NCBI GenBank assembly: GCA_017311185.1
Contig: JAESUZ010000756.1
Location: 620,001-684,000, forward strand
Source: Proteles cristata cristata
Lineage: Eukaryota; Chordata; Mammalia; Carnivora; Hyaenidae
Reading direction: 5' to 3'
DNA: 64,000 nt
This document shows, piece by piece, positions 1 to 13,163 of this stretch. The notes under the pieces were generated by a model. It made no database searches, was not told the origin of the DNA, and saw nothing but the letters and a program-made list of their open reading frames with translations. Each line of letters begins with the position of its first letter. Positions within the stretch are counted from its first letter, which is position 1. Both the position numbers and the translations under genes were made by a program.

Positions 1-15
1 CCACCAGACCTTCAG
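1..15 (+). CDS. SYNE1: SYNE1 exon 1 of window (3' end only)
   Basis: The last 15 nt of an exon cut by the window edge. It reads PPDLQ in phase 0 and is followed by the donor gtaagt-like gtaag at 16-20. The frame is fixed by the next exon, which needs phase 0. A DLQ or KLQ ending is typical of exon ends in this rod. Confidence 0.7.
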
Positions 16-3000
16 GTAAGTATTCAATCAGGTTTGTAATAACTACTATATACTAGACCCAACTTCAAATATAATCTCTAATATAATTGATATATAATAT
101 AATAACAATAAATAAATTTTATGTCATGTACATATATATATATACATAAGTATATTCTCATTATTATCATCCAAGCAAACACAAGGATCTTACCATATAT
201 GGGGGTTAAAACGTTAACGTCTTTAGAATTTCTTGTACTTACTAATATTATTACCCATATTATTACTAATATCAACATATGATATTAATATTACTAAATT
301 AATATTAATGAATCATATTAATTCATATATCAATAATATACTATTATATGATATTAATATAATATAGTAATTATATATAATAATATATAATGGTAATGTT
401 AATACCTCCTTTCAGGGCTCTGTGCTCAGCACAGATCCACAGGGAGCTTGAGGCAGGCTGGGGTTGACCAGGAAGCCTGAGCTACTTCAGTGAGAGAGCT
501 GTAGGAGCAAATAGCATTGGGGGGGGTATCTCTCTTGGCAGCCAGCACCACAGCCTCCAGCTAAGTGTTCCACTGTCTTATTTTAACTGGTGCAATGTTT
601 CTGCCCTCAGTGGATTTTCTCTACGTTTTCCTTCCTCCTCTTGTGCCTTTGTCCTTTATTTACTGCTTCTTGCTAACCCAACTGTCATGCTTGACTGTAC
701 TTGTGCTCTGACCTGAGACTGGGTATCCATCACTTAGCATCATGGGTGGGTGATAGATACATGTACCAAAATGTTAGAAGTTTCACCTAGGCCAACAAAA
801 GGCAAAGTGTGCTGATCATATAGAAAACGAAAAAGAAGTGCTTATGTATGTTACCTGTGTCAAGGATATAAATGGGCAACGGGTGGACTTTTGTAGAGTT
901 AAGATGGAAGCAGGAATTTGGGAGAGAGCTACCATTGTCCTCTGTTCTCGCCCCCCTCCCCGCATCTCAAGGAAGAGGTGTCAGGACACCTCAACATAAA
1001 GGGAAGAGTTTCAGTGGTACCATCTAGAAAGCATGACGTGTGCCTCTGCAGTTGCTCGAGACCAGGACTACTCTCTAACTCCTCCGACGGACCTTAGGCA
1101 TGAGAAAGAGGCTGGCTAACGGCTGATGTATTTGCCATAGGAGAAGTAATTGTTTTGAGCAGCCTGCATCTCAGAATCATCGGGTGTGTGTGCCAGAGTG
1201 TGATGCCTGGCCCAGAAGTGAATTATCAGAGGAAAGGAAAGGAGAAAGCATCTGTGTGTGCATAACTCAGGTTGTGTAGGAAGGCTTTCTAGGGAGGCAC
1301 CGGCCTCAGCAAGAAGAGAAAGAGATTGCCCACAGGCTGTGGAAGGAGAGACTGATGACATCTAGGTGATGTCAGTGAGAGGTCCCAGCACTGAGGGGAG
1401 TATCAGAAAACCCCACAGGATGAAGGCCTGTGACAGGAGAGAACACTAAATGTCACCTGGCCTAGGAGCAAGATGCCAGCTCACAAGAGTCGCCAAACCT
1501 TTCGGATCCCTTCCCCCACCTCCAGCTTGCCTGTGGGGTCAGAAGCTTCAGAAAATAGGGAAATAGAAAAAGAGGCACTTGACACCTTTCTTCCGATGGG
1601 CTTCCTATTTGTAGGAGATCTGAGCTGGAGATAAGAAAAAAGCTTTAACTTCAAGTTCAACTTTGAGTATTAAATAGGCCTAGATGTTTTCATTGTGGAA
1701 TTGAAACTATTTTGCACTGTATCATGATTATAAGTCCTTTTATTATCTGTAGGACTTCAGGAGTCAGGAGCCCTCCTAAATAAATCATTTGGGAGAGGAG
1801 AAGAACTAGGCTCACTGAATGCTTTAAAGTGGGAGACAAACAAAATGGCTTCACGATAAAATTCTAAAGTGGTGTTTGTTCAGAGTAGTGGTTATATCAG
1901 GACATACAATGTGTGAGTGTTTCCCAGAAAGAATTCAGAGCAGGGTTTTGGTCACCAGCTTGGTAACTCTGTGTAGGTTGACCTCTGCTTTTGAAATGTG
2001 ATCTTCTGTTTCCCTTGAACTCTGTCAAAACTGCTACTTTAACATCCGGTGTCAACTATAGTCCGTACTGTTTCCCTTTTCCCATCACTTAAAATGGTTG
2101 ACCACTTGTGCCCACTGATTTTCCTTCTTAGAAACGTTGAATTAGCACCATCCATGGTTAGACTTATGTGTTTTTACAGGTAAGTTGCACATGAACAGGA
2201 TTCCTACTGAATGAGTGTTTTGATCTTCACAGGTTTTAATGAAATCCTACTTTATGTTTAGTTTATAGAAGCAGACTTACGGCAGAAACTGGAGCATGCC
2301 AAAGAAATTACCGAAGAAGCAAAAGGAACCTTGAGGGACTTTACCACTCAGAGTACACAGGTGGAGAAATTTATCAATGATATAACAAGCTGGCTCACAA
2401 AAGTAGAAGAAGCGTTGATGAACTGTGCCCAGACTGAGACATGGGAAGGGCTGAAAAAAGTAAAGGTAGGTAAGAACCTATCGGGAAGCAATTATACTTT
2501 CAATGGTAATCTTGGTTTTCCTGGTTTGTGGTGATACAAATAAAATAGATATAAAAATAAAAATAGGGGCACCTGAGTGGCACAGTTGGTTAGGCATCCG
2601 ACTTCAGCTCAGGTCATGATCTCATAGTCTGTGGGTTCGAGCCCCACGTTGGGCTCTGTGCTGACAGCTCAGAGCCTGGAGCCTGCTTCGGATTCTGTGT
2701 CTCCCTCTCTCTCTGACCCTCCCCAGCTCGCTCTCTGAAGACATAAAAAATTTAAAAAGTAAATAAATAAAATAAAAACTATGCTCTCAATTGCCTGTAT
2801 TAACACTGGGACACCTAATTCATTGGGCACCGCAAAGTAAGTTAACAGGTAGAGAAATGAGTGCAGGTAGTAGGAAATTGATGAACAATCTAAAAACAGA
2901 AAGCATGCACTACTGTTGGACCTGCTCATAAGCTAGGCTTGTCAGTATATTTTGTTAGTAAAAGAGTAAAGAAGAGCTGTTTGAATTTCCACGAATTTTC

Positions 3001-6000
3001 AAATTTGAATGCTGAATAGATTATCATTACTTAATTATTTTTGTTGGTCAGTATGACTGTTTTTATCTAGAGAAGGATATATTAAAAAAAAAGAAAAACA
3101 AAACAGTCAAGAGAACATTCTACCTCCATGTCATCTGTCCATAGAGATAATGTTACTGATCAACTGTCCGTAAAGCTTGTGAGTTGAGTTGACCGTTTCA
3201 AATATGTGATCTGTTCTCTTTAGCATATTTTCTTACTGTAGGTCTAAAGAGATGTATTTTGAAATTAACTACTAATTAATTTGGCCCTGTGACCCTGTGT
3301 GCCCTGTGACCCTGAAACAAAGCCCTAGTAGTCCATCGAAGAATGTGAACTTAGGGGGTGACTCCATTAATAGTTTCTAATCAACTGACTAACTCCAAGG
3401 TCATGGGCTGGATTCTCTAACAACCTATTCAATTTGCTTGGAATCCTAGACTCTAACCCAAATCCTACTACTTCTCAGCAGCTGTCTGCAGTTGTTCCCA
3501 GAGAGAACTAGGCAAAATTCTGAAAAAGTCAACACAGATCTATTACAAATACTGAAAAACAAAATCCCACAAAAATGCATACATTACTGAGTGGATTTCA
3601 ACAAGATCAGTTTCCCAAAAAAGTATCCTAGTGGAATAGATGGAATATTTCCCTTGAATGTGATGAATATCCTTCATGGCATTCTATTATTCTGTAGGAA
3701 ATACAAAAGGAACTTCAAAGTCAGCAAAGCAACATCAACACCACCCAAGAAAATCTCAATAGCTTGTGCCGCAAGTACCATTCCACTGAGTTGGAGAGCT
3801 TGGGCAGTGCTATGACTGGGCTGATAAAGAACCATGAAGCTGTGAGCCAGTTGTGCTCCAAAACACAGGCCAACCTTCAGGATTTTCTGGAGAAGCACTT
3901 CAATGGTGAGCTCTGACAAGCTTTTGCATGAATAGTTTGTTTATAAGAAAGAATCCAAACCAAATGCTTCCTAGAAACTGCCAGCAATTGTTGGAAAAAG
4001 CTTTCCAGCAGAATATCATTTTAAGTTCGTTTGTATGTTGAGATTTGAGCAATGGAAGTGTTGTGCTTGGGCTGTAGCCATAAACTGAGTTCTTCCTCCT
4101 TCTCCTCACAAAAGTAGGAATCCACCATTCTGAGGATTCTGAATTTCATCTGGATTTTCTACATATAGCTCATTTGTGTGGAATATTACTTCCACTGCTA
4201 TGATGAAGTAACACAGTAAACTTGGATATTAGGTCATGAAACAGTGGTAGCCATGTAATTCAGGAAATTGCCAGTCATATGTCCCTGACTCAGCTTCCCA
4301 TCCCGTTGTGTCTTTGCGCTGATAAAGATGTGAAATGGCTGTAAGTCAGCTTGGTGGAAAAAGGACATGGTTCCTTCCTTTTCCATAAAAGTGGCTTCAA
4401 CATCCCTACAGCCTTTGTCCCTTTGCTCTCTTACATACTCAGACAATTAATTATCTTTCTTTACCAAACGAAAGAAACAATGGGAAATCAGATATTTCAG
4501 GAATACAAATTTCTTTTCAGTCTTTTCTTTGAGAGAATTTCTTAATTCCACCATAAACATAGTCATGAAGCATGCTGTAGTATAGTCTACAGTATTATTA
4601 TTTTCTTTCTGGAATATTCTGTAAGGCAAGATGCAATGAGCTGAAGACAAGCATTAATTTATTATGATAATCCTCAAAGCTTATTCAGTGTTTTGGATGT
4701 ATTTCTCATTTTCATTACTTTCAAAAGAGTCTATGCGGGAATTCCAAGAGTGGTTTTCTGGAATAAAGGCAGCCGCAAAGGAATCATCAGATAGAACTGG
4801 CGACAGCAAGGTTCTAGAGGCAAAGCTCCATGATCTTCAGGTATGGAAGTCACTGCTTTTTCTTCTTCTCTAAGCTGTATTCACTTAGCTGTGCCTTCAA
4901 GTCTAGCCTTAAATCATCTCTTTCCCCAGATCTTCTTACTTTATTCAAACTTTTCTTCTTCAACAGAATTAGATTTCTTGAGTCATAAAGGGATAGGCAA
5001 TATGAAAAGTTGAGAAAATAAATGAGAGATACAGAATTTCTAGGTTCCATTCTTCTCTCTTTTAGGCCATTGACCATTCTTTGGAATTCATTCAGAACTA
5101 AATCTAGTTTTAATTTTTATAGCAGTAAAAACATTGTATAATTGTATCTATATCATATCACTATGTGGAAGGGTTTTATTTATTAATTTTAAGTTTATTT
5201 ATTTTTGAGAGAGGAGAACATGCACATGAGCATGGATGGGGGAAGAGCAGAGAGAGGGAGAGAAGAGAGCATCTAAGCAGGCTCTGCACTGTCAGCACAG
5301 AGCCTGACGTGGGGCTCGAACTCACCAACTGTGAGATCATGACCTGAGCTGAAATCAAGAGGAAGACACTTAACTGACTGAGCCACTCAGGGGCTCAGTT
5401 TTAAAAAGAAGATATTGCTTGTGTGTTTTTTTTTTAATAACCGCAATCTAAATTTGGAGCTAGGATGTACACAAAGCAATAGGTAATACAGATTTTACTG
5501 ACTACTAAAAATATATGAATTCAGGAAGGAATAAGTTATTGTGTAGTAGAGCTCAGAAGTGACGGACTCAAATTGAGTTTTTGACAAGTTTTTCAAATGG
5601 CTGATCTGAGCAAGGCACTGTGTTAATTATTATTTAAAAATATATTTTTCAGGATGGGGGCGCACTTGAGTAGCTCAGTCAGTTAAGCTTCCGACTTCAC
5701 TTCAGGTCATAATCTCACAATTCATGAGTTTAAGCCCCATGTCAGGCTCTGTGCTGACAGCTCAGAGCCTGGAGCCTGCTTTGGTTTCTTTGTCTCCCTC
5801 TCTCTGTGCCCTTCCACTACTCATGCTCTGCTCGCTCTCTCTCTCAAAAATAAATAAACATGAAACAGTGTTTTAATTAAAAAACTATATTTTTTAGATT
5901 CATGAAGAACATGAGAATCTTGTGGCCAAATCAGTGAGGACAGTTATGTAGATAACTCATGAGAAGTCAGAGTAGGAAGATCATTATAATAAAGGAAGTC

Positions 6001-9000
6001 GGCTTTCCAGGAGGCATGGCACATTTGAGTGTGGAATTATCTCCTTTAAGCTTGAGATGTAGTGAAACACCATGAAGAAAAGTCTGAGTGACCATCGCAA
6101 ATGCCACCGGGAGCACTGGGGAGAAGCAGGGGTGGCTCAGTGTTTCTGGTGTGTTCTTCTGCTCTGCTGAAGCCATGCTCGTACATATGATCTGTCAAGG
6201 GGAAGGTGCATACCAAGAAAAGAGGGGACCTGAGGGAGGACTTTGCGTGCAGACCAGAAGGGGAAGGGCCGCAGGCAGCCTACCAGTTAGAGGACGTCAC
6301 ACTAACATGTGAAGAAGTAGAGCCCACGCCGGGCCGGGCCAGTGAGAACTCGGAGAGGCTGAGAGCAAGATCTTGATGAGAATACCCTCCTTTACAGTGT
6401 GATATTATCCCCTGTTTAGCCTTCAGTGGTTCCAGTGACTGGCTGGCACCATCCTTGATTATGAGCCTTAATTCTATCTAGTTGTACATTCTCACTCTAG
6501 CCTTATTAAGGACCTTCTGCCTCTGGGTTCTGGGTTCTGGGTTCTGTTTTTCTTCTCTTACTCTGCTATCTCAACTCAGAATTGCAATCAATGCTCCCAT
6601 GCTCCAGGGTCTCTGAGTATTAACAAATATATTGTTTTACCTTTATTTCTTGGAATAATGGACTTTCTTTGGAAATATGTTTATTTCCAAACAGAACATT
6701 TTGGACTCAATCAGTGATGGGCAGAGCAAGCTTGATGCTGTGACTCAAGAAGGACAGACTTTATATGCACATTTGTCTAAACAAATTGTCAGTAGCATTC
6801 AGGAGCAAATTACAAAGGCTAATGAAGAATTTCAAGCATTTCTGAAACAATGTCTTAAAGACAAGCAGGCTCTTCAAGACTGTGCTTTAGAACTTGGGAG
6901 GTAGGTCGTTTTCATAAGTGCAGATTTCATCACACACAGAATATGTTTCCAAAGACCTTGAGAAACCTTAAGTACAGGTTCATACTAGAACAGTAATCAA
7001 TTTCTGGACTCTGCTGGTTTTGTTTGGCTTTATTTTCTATGTAAAAGTAAAGAATTGTGCATAAGTGCATGTGGGGTTTTTTTTGGTCTATTTGGTTAAC
7101 TCAATATATTAGAGCTTTGGCACCTAGGTTTTAGGTTTCATCCAAGTCTTTTCTTTGCATTCACCTCTGTTGGGTTGGAGTGATGGCAAAAAACGCCTGT
7201 CAGGGGGCGCCTGGGTGACTTATTCGGTTGATTGTCCGACTTCGGCTCAGGTCATGATCTCACAGTTCGTGGGTTCGAGCCCTGCGTCTGGCTCTGTGCT
7301 GACAGCTAGCTCAGAGCCTGGAGCCTGCTTCAGATTCTGTATCTCCCTCTCTGACCCTCCCCTCCTCACGCTGTCTCTCTCTAAAAACAAAACAAAACAA
7401 AAAAAAACAACGACAACAAAAAACACCTGTCAGGTTTCTATTGATTAAGATTCCAATCAGAGAGCAATGTCAACAGATGTGATTATAAAATTAGACGAAA
7501 AAAACAAGGGGGAAAAGGATGTCAGTATAATCAAAATGCCTTTCTGGTCAAAGCGTAAATTACTTTACTCTTGCCCAGTTCTCTTAGAGAACTTACATTG
7601 TTTTCAAAACTAAGAGCCCTTGTGCTCTTGCATCATATTTACATTTTCAGAGGATACACAGAGATGACTTTCCCTTCTTGTCCCAGGGCTTCCACTGCCC
7701 TACTCAATCCATTGGCCCCAAATTGGAGTTGCTGTAGTAAGACACAAAGTTAAGTGCATATTGGCAAAGGAATGTAATTTTGCTAATAATTACCAGCTGA
7801 GTACCAGGAAATGAATTCAGCAAAATAGGATGACTCTGCTTAGCTTTCAAGAGATGTGTCCACTATTTGTCGTTTTGTTACTGAAATAAATGATAATTTG
7901 GATGGGCGAATTGTTGAGTTATCTTCTATACTTGAAAATTCATGAGATTTTAATTGGCATCAGCATTGTAACCTCAGCTATTTGAATTTATTTATCATAA
8001 TGAGTACAGAAGAATTTCTACAAAGTATTTTCTTTTCTGTAGCTTTGAGGATCAGCACAGAAAACTGAATTTATGGATCCACGAAATGGATGAAAGGTTA
8101 AGTACAGAAAATTTGGGAGAGAGTAAACAGCACATTCCTGAGAAGAAGAATGAAGTCCATAAAGTTGAAATGTTTCTGGGAGAACTATTGGCTGCAAGGT
8201 ATGGTGCAGAAATGGAATAGGTTCTCACCCTACTAACAAGTTTCACTTGCCTGATTGGTTGGTTATTTGCTTTGGTTGTTGGTTGGTTGGTTGGTTGGTT
8301 GGTTGGTTGGTTGGTTGATTGATGATGGTGGTTATATATGTTTCAATCTCTAAATGTCTAGAATACAATGACTGTGCAGTATTCTCTATGACAAAGTGGA
8401 ATTCTGGAGAGAGCATAGGGACTGAAGTGAGGGGCTATCTGCATCACAGTTTTGCCTCCCTTTGCACAACAAACTGGACAGGCCACCCACTTCCTGTATT
8501 TCTGGATTGTGCCTTTAAGCATTATGCTGCTAGTAATACCATACTTTCTTTCAGGAGTTATGATAAGGATAGGTCATTATAAAGGTACTTCTCATTTATA
8601 AAAATAATGCTATAAACCCCAATTTCCATATATTCTTCACATACTTCAATATCCAGTTCCATTTCCAATACACCTCCAGCTTCATAACATTCTTAGTAAA
8701 GCAGAAGGTTGTACATTATTCTGACTGTCCTGGAGGTGCCTCTTCTCGACTGCAGTATTTGACTCTTCATTGTCTCTTGACTGAGCAAACATTTCTGGCT
8801 CCTTTCCCAGGCAAAGCTCTCTGCCTTGTGCCTTTGACTCCACCAGCTTCAGGGCTTTGCTCAATAAATTCATGATCCACCCCAGCATTTTCTGTTGCTT
8901 TGTTGGTACTTGGAGAGCAGCTTAACTCTAAACTTCTTAACTATCTTCTTAAAGAGCAGATGTACTCATCTGTGAAGCAGCAGAGGCTAACACCCAGCAT

Positions 9001-12000
9001 GCTTAATTGGACAGATCAGCAATAGTGATCAATAGAGCAAAAAAAAAAAAAAAAAAATCTAATTCCAATCACATTCATTCCTTCTTTCTGCTGAGTCTTC
9101 ATTTTGGTCAAGACTCAGCCTTGTATTAGTCTTGGACTAATTCAGTCTTAGACTAGCCTTGACTAGTATTCCTTGCCTTAAAAAACAAACATGCAAACAG
9201 ATACACAATCATAACCCACAGTGACAGCTGTTGTCGGTGTGCTAGTTTGATGACTCCTACAAAATTTTCCTGGAAAGGTGTGGTCCCATCTCTGTGAGCC
9301 CTTAGCATGGAGTAAACTCTCTGCAGAGTCTTTATGTGCCAACCCCCAACAGTGAGTTTCTCAAGTCACGGACCTTTAGGTCTTTATCATTGTTATGGTC
9401 CCAATGTCTGGTATACTACCAGAAAAAAAGAAAATATTTGCTGAATTAATAGAATAACAGTATCATTCTAACTATATAGGGTTCTGAAAATTACACTGCA
9501 CTTTATTTGCTTTTTGACTCTTGACTCATGTCTAGATACCATACAACATGACCAGACCTCCTTCCCTCTCCCTTCCAAACTTTTAAAATGGCCTTGTGTA
9601 TTCTTGAGCTGGTGTTCTCTGGTGTTCCAGGACAAGAAGCTAAGACTCCTTAGTGCTTGCTGCCAGTCTCTTTGTAAGTGGCCACTTCTCTGGACAATGC
9701 TAATGTGCTCTGTGGCTCACCCAGGTGTTCCAACAGGGTCCCCTGACTTCTTGCTTGCTGGCCACCTGGCCCTCCCAGTTGTCTGGATCATTTTCATCAT
9801 AATATTTCACTCGGCTATCTGGAGGGGATGCCCTTTTTTTTAAGTACCCCAGATTTGAGAATTACTGAACTTCTATCATCCATTAAGGAATTCTTCTTGT
9901 GGTAACATGTGATATCCATAGTCTTGAATTATTTAATTTAACTATGTTGCTTAAGGCAACTTCTTGTCTTACCATGTTATAAGAAATGTAATTTGGAGTA
10001 GATATAATGTTGTATACATCATATATCACAGAGGCCCACAGGATACTATGTCCTTGGTAGCTGCTCAGAAAAAAAAAATGACAGACCTTGTAGGAGACAA
10101 AGTTTGTATTCTTTTTCTAGTACTCACAAGACTTCGTGTTCATACATCTGCACTATCCCTTCTGGTATCCTGGAAATTTTGTGATAGACACGCCAATCAG
10201 AATTCAGAACTCTGTAAAATAAGGTGAAGCCAACCCTCCTACGTATGACTATAGTTTGCCTTTACATAATGAACATAAATCCAAACTGAGATGATCCAAG
10301 TACCCAGGTTACAGCAAGGAGACCCATTAGCACTCATGTAACAGCCTTTTGAAAGAAACTGGGTTTTTTTTCACATTACCTTTTGTGTTGGGTCCTGGGG
10401 ATATGAGATGAATCAATAACCATGGCTTCTGGAAGGTGAAAACCTGAGGACTGAGACAGACAGGGTGCCTGAAGTGATAGAGCGGGACAGAAGCAGAACG
10501 GATACAGAGGAGGAGCCCTATACTCCCCTCCGTCTCCAGGGTCAGTGCGATGCTGCCTATGGAGGTGATGCCTGCCCTGGCATTGGAAAGGCCAACTAAG
10601 AAGGAAGCAGTTGAGAGTAGACGCTTTTCACAAAGGAAAGATCCCATGTAGGCACCAAAATGCAGAGGAACTGGGGACATTTCAGGATTAGGGCATGAAG
10701 TCGGAACAGAGAGATGTTAGAGATGAGGCTGCAGAGGCCGTCCTAGGCCATTTTCTGATGTGACTTCCTTGAAATACATGGGCTGGGATCCATGTACAGC
10801 ATAGTTGGAATGAAACCCCCGGATGTATATTGACTACATTCAGAGAAACCATAGAGGATGCAGGCAGCCAGCCCTGTGGAGGTCCCAGCATCTTCATTCT
10901 AAAGGCTGGTTGGCTGTGAGCTCTCATCCGGCTACTTCTCTAGGATCAGCTATCTGTTGCACTCTTGAATGTCAGAATTCTTTTTTTTCCTGTTTTCTTC
11001 AGAGAGTCTCTGGATAAGCTTTCCCAGAGAGGGCAGCTGCTCAGTGAAGAGGGCCACGGGGCCGGAAAAGAAGGGCGCCTGTGCTCGCAGCTCCTCACCA
11101 ACTATCAGAACCTACTCAGAACGACCAAGGAGAAGCTCCGGGGCTGCCAGGTGGCCCTGCAAGATCACGAGGCCCTGGAGGAAGCCGTGCAGAGCATGTG
11201 GTCCTGGGTGAAGGACATTCAGGACCGGCTGGCCTGTGTGGAGAGCACCATCGGAAGCAAAGACACCTTGGAAAAGCGGCTCTTACAAATACAGGTAAGC
11301 AGAGCGCACCTGCCGGCCACTCACAACTTCTGAAGACCAATTTGGTTCGATTCACAAATATTTGAGTTGGGTCCTAACTGTCGTCCTGTGAAGCTCCAAA
11401 TGAAGACTATGTGGGAAAAAATGGAGAAATTGGCAAAACGAATATGGAGAGATCACATTTCCCCTTCTACAGCTTTAAAATAATTTTTTATTTCTTTAAT
11501 TTTTTTTAAATTTTTTTAATGTTTTATTTCTAGGAGAGAGAGAGAGAGACAGCGTGAGCAGGGAAGGGTCAGAGAGAGAGGGAGTCACAGACTGAAACAG
11601 GCTCCAGGCTCTGAGCTGGCAGTCAGCACAGAGCCTGATGCGGGGCTCGAACCCACGAACTGCGAGATCATGACCTAAGCGAAAGTCAGACGCTTAACCG
11701 ACTAAGCCACCCAGGCACCCCTTTTATTCCTTTTAGTAAGTATTCAGCTAACGTTATGGAATACTTACTCTACTCCAAGCACAATTCTAGTCATCAGGGA
11801 AATAGAGGTAAAAATTCACACTTGCTTTCTAGTTCACAGTCTAGTGGGAGGGACTGACCTGTAAATAGTCACTTGCAGTAACCCATGTAGGCAGGGGCCA
11901 GGACTGAAGCAAGTGTGGCCACAAAACCAGCCTGCAGCCAATGAAGGAGAAGTCGATAAAGGAGACCCTGAAAGATGTGAATTAGCCAGGCAGCGATGGG

Positions 12001-13130
12001 AGGGGACAGTTAGGTTTTTGACAAGTATGTCTTCATTTTTAAAATAGTTTCTTTTTACTTTGAAACCAACATTCAATAAATGTACATTTCTAGGTTAGTG
12101 GTCCAGAGTTTTCTAAGAATTTAACTTGGAGTTAATCCTTGACTCCAAGACTCCTGATATCTAATATTTAAATAATTAAATATCTGGGGCACCTGAGTGG
12201 CTCAGTTGCTTGAGCATCTGACTTCGGCTCAGGTTATGATCACGGTTTGTGAGTTCCAGCCCCGCGTCAGGCTCTGTGCTGACAGCTCAGAGCCTGGAGT
12301 CTGCTTCCTATTTTGTGTCTCCCTCTCTCTGTCTGTCTCTGCCCCTCCCTCGCTCATGCTCTGTCTCTTTCTCAGAAATAAATAAACATTCAAAAACACT
12401 TAAATAAAGCATCATTTTGCACTGGGGTCCAGGATTTGTTGTGTTGTCATTGTAGAGTAAGCTTTCTCATGGGAAACACAACTGTTTTCAAAATTATGAG
12501 GGGCACCTGGGTGGCTCAATTGGTTAAGCATCCAACTTCAGCTCAGGTCATGATCTCAAGGTCTGTGAGTTCAAGCCCCACATCGGGCTTTGTGCTGTCA
12601 GTTCAGAGCCTGGAGCCTGCTTTGGGTTCGGAATGTGCCTCCTCTCTGCCCTTCTCCCACCTTGCACTCTATCTCTGTCTCTCAAAAAAATGAATAAAGG
12701 TTAAAAAAATTTAAAAATATGAGAAGGTTCTAATGTTCCTACTGACAGGTATTCACTGTTCCTTCATAGGACATTCTCCTGATGAAAGGTGAAGGAGAAG
12801 TTAAGTTGAATATGGCCATTGGCAAAGGGGAACAGGCCTTGAGAAGTAGCAACAAACAAGGTCAAAAGGTGATTCAGACTCAGCTACAGGCCCTTAAAGA
12901 CGTGTGGGCTGACATCATGAGCAATTCCATCCATGCTCAGAGGTACAGAGCCTATTTTTAGTGTTTCTTTTCCTAAATAAAACCCAGTGGCTTAAAAAGT
13001 GATGGAACAGTGCTGAGAGTGTCCTGTGGTAGACTTACCAAGCATATTATTTTAGCTAGTTATATGCAGGCTTGTCCTTGCCTGGACTGCATTTTCTGTA
13101 ATGGCAAAGACAATTTTGTTTGTTTGCTTG

Positions 13131-13163
<33 letters not shown>

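Noticed and set aside
9514..9843. 109-codon open frame in intron 6
   Set aside because: Low-complexity hydrophobic stretches and no family resemblance. Nothing in the context suggests a gene.
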